Source of the DNA: Siphonodentalium dalli
Taxonomy: Eukaryota; Mollusca; Scaphopoda; Gadilida; Siphonodentaliidae
DNA length: 64,000 nucleotides
Reading direction: 5' to 3'
Assembly: GCA_032622095.1 (NCBI GenBank)
Contig: CP136066.1
Coordinates: 194,114,816-194,178,815 of the forward strand
Below are positions 50,299 through 60,689 of the stretch, in pieces. The notes under the pieces are model-generated. The model saw only the letters and a list, made by a program, of their open reading frames with translations. It was not told where the DNA came from and did not search any database. The translations under genes and the position numbers were made by a program. The number at the start of each line of letters is the position of its first letter. Within the stretch, counting starts at the first letter, position 1.

Positions 50299-50635
50299 TT
50301 GGACATTGTTTTCTATCATGACCCTCAGTACAATCATAGGGTGGTGTATCATGTAGGTTCTGAAAGTTAAGCACATAAATGCCATGCTCTATTAATTATC
50401 TGACCCATTCTTGTGATTATATGTGGAGTTGCGACATCAGTTGGAATTGCACTTTGCTGTCTCCGAATTGGACATTGTTTTCTATCATGACCCTCAGTAC
50501 AATCATAGGGTGGTGTATCATGTAGGTTCGGAAAGTTAAGCACATAAATGCCATGCTCTATTAATTATCTGACCCATTCTTGTGATTATATGTGGAGTTG
50601 CGACATCAGTTGGAATTGCACTTTGCTGTCTCCGA
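50299..50635 (+). repeat. Near-identical two-copy tandem duplication, ~168 bp
   Basis: TTGGACATTGTTTTCTATCA through GGAATTGCACTTTGCTGTCT-CCGAA occurs twice in direct succession (about 50299-50467 and 50468-50635), with a single obvious difference (GTTCTGAAAG / GTTCGGAAAG). Confidence 0.9.
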
Positions 50636-50719
50636 AATGAGTTGTTTAATAACATTGCAACCAATAATTAATTAGAAGACATCCTGAATGTAAGATATCA
50701 GAAAAGGTATCTAATCAAT

Positions 50720-50897
50720 TTGACTTCTTCCACATAAACAGTAATGCTAATAATAAAAGTGCATCACACCACATGTATGATGCTAACTCTCAATCAGCCA
50801 CCAGTAAGGTTGACTTCTTCCACATAAACAATAATGCTAATAATAAAAGTGCATCACACCCATATATGATGCTAATTCTCATTCAGCCACCAGTGAG
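50720..50897 (+). repeat. Two-copy tandem duplication, ~90 bp
   Basis: TTGACTTCTTCCACATAAAC through TCAGCCACCAGT is repeated with a few differences. Confidence 0.85.
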
Positions 50898-50993
50898 GAT
50901 GGCATTGTACTCAAAATAAAAGGTCGCTCACCAAAATGTCCCCCGACGAAAATGGGAGGTTAGAAGGATTCATGGCTTTCAGATCACTATATA

Positions 50994-51182
50994 GGAGGAA
51001 TTGATTACACCAATATAATACAAAGTGCATTTTCACTTAAATGTCGAGAATGATCAATAACTCTAAAATATATACTCAAAATCGCAGGGAGGAATTGATT
51101 ACACCAATATAATACAAAGTGCATTTTCACTTAAATCTCGAGAATGATCAATAACTCTAAAATATATACTCAAAATCGCAGG
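50994..51182 (+). repeat. Two-copy tandem duplication, ~95 bp
   Basis: GAGGAATTGATTACACCAAT through ACTCAAAATCGCAGG is repeated with one obvious change (AATGTCGAG / AATCTCGAG). It is embedded in mollusc-type dispersed repeat (GTCCCCCGACGAAAATGG at 50938). A more diverged duplication continues to about 51430. Confidence 0.85.
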
Positions 51183-51430
51183 TGCTCATGTTGGATGACA
51201 TATGTGCCCAGTTTAAAAGAAGTTAATTAGAAAATGACGGAATACAGGCTCGGATAATAGATGCGTCCCAGGATGTTCGATTCTGTCGAAAAGGGGCAAT
51301 AACTCCCCATAATTAATCTGACTGTCCTCAAAATTGCAGGTTCCCATGCTGGTTGACATCTGTGCCAGGATTTAAAATAATATACTGGACAATGACGCGT
51401 TCGAAAAAATATGCGTCCCGGGATGCACGA

Positions 51431-52434
51431 TACTATGTCTAAACGGGCGACACCCCCGCCAAAATGAATGAAGGTTCCCATCTGGTCGAGACTTCACAAA
51501 TGAATTATCTTGCACAAAAGGAAAATGTGATACAATTACAATTTCAAATGTTAAATGAAAAATTGCAAACGCATTGTTTTGGACGAACATGTGACAACAA
51601 AATATGAGACTCGAAGTTTTACATCGCATCGGTTTGATTGAGAGAAAAAAACCTAAATATTCATCGACCTATATCCAAAATTTACAGTCAAAAGATAACC
51701 TTAAAAACATGATCATTTTAAATTGAGACTTACTATACATAAAGACGATATGCAGATTTGGAACATCAAAACATAAACCTTGAAAATGTAAACAATCATC
51801 TTTATTCAACACACGAAAAGGCCCTCTTTATCAACTAGAGACAAGTGAGATATGCTTTGTGAAAACAGTACCACACCAAAACAAATATCTGTAAATATGA
51901 ACAAGGTAAATAAGATTTATTTAAGAATAAGCTTAACAAACTTCCCATAGCCTCTCCCAAATACAAACTCGTGCAAAGACAGTTAATCAACATGTATGGA
52001 GATTCTATTTCCTGCCATGACAGATTGAACGTCATATATGATTGACTGCAGAGAAATTGTACTCTGTCCCACCAGCTGAGAGAAGTATTCCTTTAAATTT
52101 AACAAATAATTTAACACAAAGTTCAGAGAGATTTATGAAACATACCTAGACTCCCATGTCGTTCAAGTTTTATCAAAGTCCTTCATTAAAGATATACAAC
52201 CCATTTTCAAATGTAAAAGAAAGAAATGAATATGAAGCATCAACCTAAATTTAGACGGAAAAACAAACCTGAAATAATATTGAAAAAGAGAAACTTGATA
52301 GGCCAGTTGGAATTCTTAAGAATGGAAGCTTCAGATAATTTGATGACGTTTCGTGGCTCATGGTATATTGTTGAATCAGTCTAAAATCAATATGCATTTC
52401 AGAAAGAACCTACAATCTATTGCAAAATCAATCG
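51431..52434. other. Non-coding stretch
   Basis: No exon, repeat unit or element boundary recognised. Confidence 0.4.
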
Positions 52435-52453
52435 CAGGATCAGGCTGACATTA
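52435..52453 (+). repeat. Left 19 bp flanking direct repeat of PLE element C
   Basis: CAGGATCAGGCTGACATTA, identical to 57523-57541. It is placed exactly outside the inverted ends, as expected of a target-site duplication. Confidence 0.8.
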
Positions 52454-53320
52454 TTTGTTGTAACAATATAGAGATCCAGGAGGGCTGGGAACACCGTAGA
52501 GTACAGGGGTAAACCTGTCTTCGGTAACATGGACAAAGGTGCGTAATAACCCTAGGTACACATTCCGAAGCGCCACACGGACAATTTTGAATGTCAAAAT
52601 AAATATAGAATAAGTATAGAACGGCAGCGTACCAGTCAAACCGTTCAGCTAGTTTAAATCATAGGGATAGTAATATCACGAGGGCCACACACCAAGCAAT
52701 ATCCACAAAAATGATACTATACACGAATTATTGTAAAACGTACACATAGACTTCCCTGATTGTACTATCGGGAAAAATTCTTAATTGTAAACAAAAGTGT
52801 ATGCTTATGCATTGGCTGTATTGCCAGATGATAAATTTAGTGCTGTAACACAGCTATGTTCATATCGTATATAATTGCACGAATTGTAATGCACCTACAA
52901 TTAATAAGGGGTAACATTATGAATTGAGGACTGTTACATATAAAGGGCTGGACCCCGAAGTTCATTAGTAGTGTATGAAGGGATTAAACTGAAAAAATGA
53001 CCCAAATATAATATGAATTGTATAGAGATAAGTGTATATAAAATGCATATGCATGCAAATGGAACGCTCTTTATAAGTGTTTTTTAGTATAGTTTGCAAA
53101 CATTATACTGCTACAGTAAAGTCTACACAATAATATTTTTTATGTTTGATTGTCAGCATAGCTTGATAACATTAGGAGGCGTAAATTATATACTTTGGAA
53201 AATGTTTACTAAGACCAAGCCGAAAATAGGTATTTAAAATGTTGGGAATCAGAGCGTCTCTGGTATATTAACGAACTTCACATACAGTACGTTTCATTAT
53301 TAGGTTTCGGATAACCGCAT

Positions 53321-53484
53321 GATCGCAGACTCTCGGCATAGCTTATCACGGACTCCCGGCATCGATTACCGCAAGATCGCAGACTCTCGGCATAGCTGAT
53401 CACGGCCTCCCGGCATCGATAACCGCAAGATCGCAGACTCTCGGCATAGCTGATCACGGACTCCCGCAATCGATAACCGCAAGC
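53321..53484 (+). repeat. 54 bp tandem repeat, three units, in frame with RT
   Basis: GATCGCAGACTCTCGGCATA starts units at 53321, 53375 and 53429. Because 54 is divisible by 3 and the unit has no stop in the RT frame, the plus strand stays open as 18-residue repeats (SQTLGIADHGLPASITAR) from a TGA at about 53319 down to the ATG at 53485. The minus strand is open too. It may be a leader or promoter repeat, or an N-terminal extension lacking its own ATG. Confidence 0.75.
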
Positions 53485-55905
53485 ATGTCCGATGCCAAGC
53501 TTTTTAAATATGATGAGCTTTGCGCTTCGGCATATAAAGAACACATTATGTCATTTGAGACAAAATTTTATTACCTCTGTAATCATGTCGATCACCCCTA
53601 TGGCAGGGCTCTAATTGATCTGACTCTTTCACAGAAACATGACATCATCACATATTATGATGAATTATGCCCAAAATATACTGATTCTTGCTTCAATTAT
53701 GTTAACGATGTTACTCAGTCGGAACTAGACGATAACTTTTCTGAAGTGAATGTCAGGATCTATGAATTAAACAGACTCCTTGAGGACTTTTATGACCGAA
53801 CCCAGGAAATGAAAGACTTTCGAAGTGTCGGTTTGTCACAGAATCGACATACACCCCTTTCCACTTTACAGTACAGTGAATTGAATGCATTACATAAACT
53901 TTCTCAGCAAAGATATGTTACACCATAATATTGGTTACCGTACAGAGCTTCGGACTTTGGACCATTATCGATTTACACTTAATAAAGAAGATATAACTGA
54001 CCGTCTGAAGGTTTTTAACTTTATACCCTGGCATTTACCTGATAACCTTATTGATACTCTGAGTAAGGGAGGTAACTTTATCCCTACTCCACTATGGGAC
54101 CGCAATAAACAAACTGCAAACCTTAAACAAATGGTTTATGATAGCCTTGAACGCATCAATAACCGTACAATTCGTCACATATCATCAGTCCTTGTGTCGT
54201 ACACCTTCATCTAACGTACTGTTATACACACATGTTAACCATCCTGACTTACCACAAACCTTGATTAATTCTACGCTTGACAGCATCAATAGTGTAAACA
54301 ATCATTGTAATTTGCACCATGCTTCGCATCGACTATATTTCAAAAATATCTCCGAGTTTGAAACCAAGACAATTGATTTCTATGCTAACCACCCTGGCAT
54401 TATTATCTCACAAGTGATAAAAATCTTGGCATCTCTATTAATACCACTGCCTGGTACGCCCATGAATATCGTCGGCAACTCGATGATACTACAACCTATG
54501 AAAGGCATCCATATGATACCTTACCTGATTTAATTAGCACAGGTGTCTCTAACATGCATTTAATTGCTTTACAATATAAAGATTCTACCATAGATAAGGA
54601 CTTTCTTGTGAAGCTTATTAAAGTCAAGGCTTCAGATATTATTATGCCCTCTCTCAATATTGTACCTAAGGTACATAAACTTAAACAGTTTCCAACCCCT
54701 GACCTTGAAATGACCCTTAAGGCGCGGCCAATTTTGAACGCACATTCTGCTATTTCGACGACAGCGTCACATATATTAGGCGATATGCTTGATGAATATC
54801 TTAAGCAGTTGCATTACTACTTTGATTGTCATAATTTACAATATACTATATGTAAAGATCCTTTGCATGCTATTCATGAATTCCAAACCCTACATGTTGA
54901 ACCTAAATTACTATCACAATATTGGTTAATTTCATTTGATTTCAGTGCATTGTATACATCTATTAGAAATACTGATCTATATCTTGCATTTGATTTTATC
55001 AAAGAAATCCTTAATATTGATCAAGACCATTATACTTTCATGGTCTCATTATTTGAGTTTATCCAGAGTACTTCATACTTTCATGTTGGTTTTAAACACC
55101 TCTTCCGGCAAAAATATGGTTTGAGCATGGGCTCTTATTTTAGCTCGCAAGCCGCGAATGTCATTTTATTAAGATGTGAATACTATATGTATCAGAATAT
55201 TGAGTTCAGTAAATACATACATATATTTCTTCGATATATTGATGACGGCATCATGTTTATTCAAATGGATTATAATAACCTTTGTGTTCTTGAATCAGCT
55301 CCGAACATACTACCCCTTACTACCCCTTAGATTTGGAAATATCTGTCAGCAAGTTTTATGTAAATTTTCTGGATATTACATTCAGTATCAACCATATGTT
55401 ATGGTTTCAAAACAGCTTGCACATTGGTTTGTACCAAAAACCATTCAACACATATTCTTATACACATTTCACCAGTGATCATCCTATTAGTGTATTCAAA
55501 GGTATTGTGGCCACTGAATGTTTTAGATATTACCGCCATGCTTCATGTAAAGAGGACTATATATATTACACCAACCTTTTCCTTATCAGACTTTTGAAAT
55601 GTGGTTACCCTGAACAGTTTTTAATGAAGCATATCTTACCTTATGATACGGTTATGCTTAAGGATATGGCTAAATCAGTCGCTACCGATCAACAGGGTAC
55701 TTCTCATGATACCTCTGAATTGCCCACTAGTACAAGTGTGGCCGACATGCAAAGTAATAATGATCTCCCTACAGTTTATGTGCCTTTGCACTTTTCCAAG
55801 ACTATACGCAATAACTTTGTTGCTAAGCAACTCATTCATCACCATAATAAAGTTAGATTTTGTAACACTGTAGGTACCAAGTTAAACCAGAAGTTACTCA
55901 CATAA
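53485..55905 (+). pseudogene. Penelope-like reverse transcriptase of element C, frameshifted
   Basis: The ATG at 53485 opens MSDAKLFKYDELC. The RT is then spread over frames 1-2-3-2-1 with joins near 53900, 54190, 54412 and 55325. Blocks in order: DMLHHNIGYRTEL; LSKGGNFIPTPLWD (the G-x-FIPTP block of PLEs); SDKNLGISINTTAWYAHEYR (DKG-type block); MPSLNIVPKVHKLKQF; SFDFSALYTSI (motif A, ~54935); YGLSMGSYFSSQAAN (motif B, ~55120); YIDDG (motif C, ~55236); GLYQKPFNTYSYTHF; RLLKCGYPEQFLMKHI. It ends after QKLLT with TAA, then KRLHKKLFDY out of frame. Motifs A-C are intact. A nine-base duplication (CTACCCCTTA) at 55310-55329 causes the last shift. Similar in order and sequence to copies A and B but clearly diverged. 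Confidence 0.85.
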
Positions 55906-56132
55906 AAACGCCTACACAAGAAATTATTTGATTATATGTAACTGTACCCCCTCTGCACGAAATATAATACTACACATTATATTCTATAAGAAAACCCCCC
56001 CTATGATAGAAATTTTATCACGATATTATCCACTATGTTCAGTACAGAACCTATTTTTCAGATGCCCCCACCCCAACTCATTTTTATATATAGTATTATT
56101 GCAACCATATACTATACCTTTATCCAGATAAC

Positions 56133-56557
56133 ATGGATTGGGAAAGCGAGGTCCTCGCATACTTGACAGCAATTGCAAAACTACAGCAGAGTATTTATCT
56201 ACTGAAGAACTGTGGAACTTGAATCTACAGGATATTCTCTCCTCTAAAAGTTATATAGAGGTTTTCGACCCATTTAACAATGTTTTCAAGCTTAAGCGAA
56301 TACCTAACTACAGCTCATTTATTCATATGTATACTGGTATCAGATGTAGTACCATAGACTTTCGACTCATTAGCCAGTTTCATATTTTTATCTACAAAGT
56401 CACCAGCAACATTGTCATAAAAATCACATGCCCTTATGATCGTATATGTAAACGATTCCATGTAAACATGTACCCAGAATGTAAAAAACGAATTCTATAC
56501 AAATTGTACCATTACTACCTGTTCACTGACATAGATTTTTCCACTCCCATGGACTAA
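56133..56557 (+). pseudogene. Conserved second ORF of element C, one frameshift
   Basis: Starts MDWESEVLAYLTA, shifts frame near 56180, and continues EYLSTEELWNLNLQDIL, VFDPFNNVFKLKRIPNYSSF, TIDFRLISQFHIFIYKVTSN and RICKRFHVNMYPECKK, to TAA at 56557 (about 141 residues). Homologous along its whole length to the intact ORF at 47832-48221, including the start. TTTATCCAG lies 5 bp before the ATG, again a possible splice acceptor. Function unknown. Confidence 0.7.
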
Positions 56558-56653
56558 AACAATTTTGGCAGATCACCCACTTTAACTATCTGTTTACCCC
56601 TTAAACAACATTATTATCGCCTTTAATATAAACCATATGGCCGCTTAGGTCAC

Positions 56654-56808
56654 GTACATTAACTCCAAATACACCCCCTGTTCAAATGAAATCTAAAAAC
56701 AATATTTTTACTTTTATATTTCCTTAGCTTATGTGCATTAACTTCAAATGCACCCCCTGTTGAAATGGAAATATAAAAACAATATTTTTATTTTTATATT
56801 TCTTTTCT
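56654..56808 (+). repeat. Two-copy duplication in the trailer of element C
   Basis: ACATTAACTCCAAATACACC-CCCTGTTCAAATG through AAAAACAATATTTTTACTTT is repeated with small changes about 78 bp later (GCATTAACTTCAAATGCACC). Confidence 0.75.
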
Positions 56809-57522
56809 CGACTAAAGAGTTTTTTTTTTAAACCACGCAGTTGGCCTCCCGTTTTTATCGGCGCATGCGCGACCTCGGCCCATGCATTTAGCAGACGCTC
56901 CATTGTAACCTTCTCAAAATCTCGATGATTTCTCTCCTGATTTATATAATTCTCACGTGAGTGCACTGTGTATTTACTGGTTGTCCATATGCATTTATAC
57001 TTATAGCACATCTAGGCACATTAATTTCAATTTATCAGATGGTAATTTGTCTAATATTCCTCTTCTAAAATCACACCGTTTGAAATACTTGTCTGCACAA
57101 CTTTTGATGACATCGTCACACTTTTACTGCCAAACTCAACTGTAAATTTCTAAATTTGTAACACCTAACTATGTACCACGCTCCCATCTTTTACTGAAAC
57201 TACCGGTATGGGACAATCATGAAACTAAAGAATATTTTAATACTCTACGTATAACTAGTTCATTTATGATAGTGCGTGATTCTACGATACTGGTACGCAT
57301 ACTCTGTCATATGTATACCTATATTTTCCAATTTTCAAAACACCAGGCATACCTCTATTATGCTCCTGTTTTTAATTTTACAGACTATGGAATTGTCCAA
57401 GTGGCGCTTCGGAATGTGTACCTAGATAATGATCACCTTTGTCCATGTTACCGAAGACAGGTTTACCCTTGTATTATGTGGTGTTCCCAGCCCCCCCCCC
57501 CGGATCTCTATATTTTACAACA

Positions 57523-57541
57523 CAGGATCAGGCTGACATTA
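57523..57541 (+). repeat. Right 19 bp flanking direct repeat of PLE element C
   Basis: CAGGATCAGGCTGACATTA, identical to 52435-52453. Confidence 0.8.
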
Positions 57542-58214
57542 GGTCCGAAACATTTAACACATCCATCTTGATTATGAACCTTTGATCCATATCGGCATAA
57601 CATTGACTTTCAAAACAAATGAGAGTGAACATGTGACATGCTGGAAGGAAAAGTACTCGCAGAGCAAATAGACAAATTAAATTTTAAAAATAATTTTATT
57701 AGATTTTAAGGGTTGGTTAGTTCAATCAATATTACATACACTTTCAGCAGCAGATGGATGTTGTCTCTGCACTGTGTTCTACATATATTGGAGACGGCAA
57801 ATTCTTCATTATAAAGGTCCATCTTTTTATTCGCATCTGGTCTGGCCCGTACAGCTACATGTAACCAACGGATAAAAGATATTTATGAAACGGGCGAAAC
57901 GAGGGTCGCCTGCGAGCTGACATTCCAACACTCACTATTTCGAAGTGCTGTCACAAAAGGAATATCCATCAAAAAAGGTGTAAACTGGGTCTCACTATGA
58001 AAATGTATTTCACGTGGATCGAAGATGGTGTGAAAGCTCCACTCATTTCAAATCAGCGGAAAAGATATTTGCCCATTCTCAAGAACTATGTTGGTTAGAA
58101 ATAAAGTCTATAACCAAATTAGTAGCAATACATTTAAGAACTCATGTAACAATTTGTGTATTATCAACATGATTCATGCGGTATTCGCGAGGGATCAAAG
58201 AGCCAGAGGGTGAT
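57542..58214. other. Non-coding stretch
   Basis: No gene or repeat recognised. Confidence 0.4.
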
Positions 58215-58645
58215 ACCTTGCCTCACCTTTTGCAAACTAGTAAATAGCAGAACAGTTTCCAGTCAATTACAATATATAACTATAGCGGAATCCAAAACTG
58301 ACCTGCTTGACATAGTTGAATGTAGAGATAGCACGATTGGTTCAAAGAGCATAGCCTTGTCAAGATTGCATAAATTAGAAATTAAAAGGAAATAATGCAG
58401 GTGATCTTTTAATTGAATACAAAAAGCAGATGAAGATGGGTTAAATTATACTGAATTATACGGGATATTCATGAATGAGAAATATTTTAAAACCATGTTT
58501 TAATTCAGATGTCTCCATTCATAATACATTTGGTCACAGCTATAGGTGACTATAAGAATGTTGATAAATATGATAACATCACACCATTTTGATATTAACT
58601 CGCTTTTTTAAATGTGCTTAGTCAGTAATCTGGGTCGTCTCCACC
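58215..58645 (+). pseudogene. Unknown transposon ORF fragment, copy 2
   Basis: Open frame to a stop near 58395: VSSQLQYITIAESKTDLLD, then RDSTIGSKSIALSRLHKLE. It is homologous at protein and DNA level to 39215-39392 followed directly by 41557-41815, so it preserves the uninterrupted arrangement. Family not recognised. Confidence 0.55.
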
Positions 58646-58768
58646 AAAAGGCAACAGATTGTTCCTCAGTCATTTCATTTATAATGTTTCTTAGTTCCGA
58701 TTTCAGAATTTAGGTTACGGTTCATTTTCTCGATCTCTCCAAATCAATGAGCCCACCCTAAGAAACAA

Positions 58769-59224
58769 ATGTGACCCGCCATATCAAATCCAGTCGCAAG
58801 TCGGGACTTTTTTTTACCATGTGCCAATGCATTCTCTTGTATATGCGAGTCGACCATAGGTCGCCTCGCATATATAAGAGAATGCATTGGCCTAACAATT
58901 TTTTACAATTGTAATAATTTTTTCTTGTATTCTTTAACAATTTTATAATTTTACCCATTCAGAGCCCCAGAAAAACATGAGCAGACGACACTCTTCTATA
59001 TATGTGGGGGGGGGGCTCCCTGCAGGGTAATGGATGTTTTTTATGTTATGTCCTAAAAAATGTAGGAAACATTTATTTAAAAAAAATGATAAAAAATTGT
59101 TAGGCCAATGCATTCTCTTATATATGCGAGGCGACCTATGATCGAATCGCATATATAAGAGAATGCATTGGCACAGGTAAAATAAATCCCGACTTACGAC
59201 TGGATTTGATATGGCTGGTCACAT
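58769..59224. mobile_element. Nested hairpin element with ~45 bp inverted ends
   Basis: Outer ends: ATGTGACCCGCCATATCAAA-TCCAGTCGCAAGTCGGGA and the complement ending TGGCTGGTCACAT at 59224. Inside are two ~70 bp palindromes (58823-58892, 59103-59173) of the GCCAATGCATTCTCTTATAT type in inverted orientation, as in the MITE at 8950. The spacer is AT-rich, with a poly-G run (58987-58996). No coding capacity. Confidence 0.8.
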
Positions 59225-60689
59225 ATCTACCAGTGGATCATAATTCTCAGCAGTTGTTAGGTTAGGGATCTTTTTCTCGGTATAACTTGTTGAGCAGGCT
59301 CCAAAATCAATGAGTCTGCGACTACTTGAAACATCTACCGGTGGATCAGTTATTTTGCAATATATCGTCGTTGAGTATTGTCCTCGTCGCTGTTGAAAGA
59401 ACGTTCCTCCTATTATGCAGTGGAGAAGTGCTGACTATATCTATGTAACGATAAAGAGCGTTTTGTGCTATCTTTCCCCGATACGGTAAACATAAAGAGC
59501 GTTTCCTACTGTGTGGAAAGCGAGAAAATGCAATTTGGTGGAAATAGCTTCCTCTATGCCGACACGAATATTGATATTGCTATACCTATCAGCCTAATTC
59601 GATAACGGTACCTGGAATGAAAATAGGCTACATCACTCGATACAAATATAGTGTTAACTTAAAGTTGCACATAAATACAAAATATTCCTTCAAAGTAACT
59701 AACAATTGTCGAATCCAAACGCAAATGGCTTATTTGCAACTCAAAAGTAGTGAGGAACAGAATAATAATGGACGCTCTTTATTAAATTTATAACAGGGTA
59801 CTGGCCTCATGTACTCAACGATAGGGGCCTAAAATCGTGTCCCGTAACTGACGTGTTGCAACTGCAGATTTAATATTTACACAGTATATTGTTGAATTAG
59901 TTAATCATGCTTTGAAACAGTAGAAATTCAAGTTGATAAAAATACTGTTGTCCACTAGAAACGTAGGATATTCGAGCTTCTAGAGTCTGTAATGGGTATT
60001 GAAGACCTGGACATTTCCCTCAAGATTTCTATATGATTTTGACATCATAATGATGACGTGATGCATGTCCATATGCAAGTATAAGGCATACATGTCAACA
60101 ATTAAATACTGAATAAAACACCACTATGTATGTTGACTCCTATACTTGACCTGCTATTAAAAAAAAAATTTGTTTAAACAAAGTTGATGTTTTGCTCAGC
60201 ACTTTTATTAACTTTCAATGGACCCCCCCCCTTTATTTAGAGGCCCGAGAGTAATTTGACCTGCGGTACTCTTGAAAAATATAATTCTAAAATAAATACA
60301 TTTATTACACCAACATTCTATTAATTACAAGTTCCAACTTCCAAGCCAGATAACTAATGCATTGTTTCAATACCACATTAAGTCACACCCAGATATATTA
60401 TTAAAATAATATTTGCTACTTTTGCTCTGGAGATATGCATGGAAAAATTCGCATTCAAAAGTGGAGACTTGACTTTTAATGGCATTTTTAATTAAAAAGC
60501 TAAAACTAATTGGTTCTGCCAGAATATATTATGGCAACAGTAATTCATTTTTTTCAATCATCGCTGGTCAAGATTAACTAGTATTATTTGGAATATTCAC
60601 ATTTATACGCTCTTTATGTTGCGATAATTAAAATCTGAAATTCATAGACAGGTATAATTCATTTCTTTCAAAATTAAGTAAATTTTATT
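59225..60689. other. Non-coding; MITE-A remnant near 59450-59520
   Basis: Positions 59450-59520 carry, on the minus strand, two ATAAAGAGCGTTT words with GGTAAACAT between, matching the centre of MITE family A. Lone ACGCTCTTTAT words lie at 59772 and 60607. No gene was seen. Confidence 0.5.

Larger units (their letters stand above)
52454..57522 (+). mobile_element. Penelope-like element C with long inverted termini
   Basis: A 5.07 kb insertion. The left end (TGTTGTAACAATATAGAGAT, 52456 on) is the complement of the right end (ending ATTTTACAACA, 57522). The match continues through GGGCTGGGAACACC, GGTAAACCTGTCTTCGGTAA-CATGGACAAAGGTG and TAGGTACACATTCCGAAGCG-CCAC, with a last shared word GCGTACCAGT (52627; complement near 57289). 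Order: left terminus, about 640 bp leader, 54 bp tandem repeats, RT frame (53485-55905), second ORF (56133-56557), about 730 bp trailer, right terminus. Inverted or direct 'pseudo-LTR' ends and variable target duplications are known for Penelope-like elements; no GIY-YIG endonuclease is visible here. Confidence 0.75.

Noticed and set aside
49914-50380. Ulp1/C48-type peptidase remnant
   Set aside because: A GNHF-like run near 50170 hinted at it, but the catalytic His/Asp/Cys context is not visible; kept only as an unidentified fragment.
53278-53544. Minus-strand 88-residue frame with 18-residue repeats
   Set aside because: It is explained by the 54 bp tandem repeat; the plus frame leads into the RT, so the minus frame is likely incidental.
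52454-57522. DIRS-type or LTR retrotransposon for element C
   Set aside because: The inverted ends recall DIRS, but the RT blocks (FIPTP, DKG, PKVHK, GLSMG, YIDDG, RLLKCGYP) are Penelope-like, and no tyrosine recombinase, integrase, protease or primer-binding site was seen.
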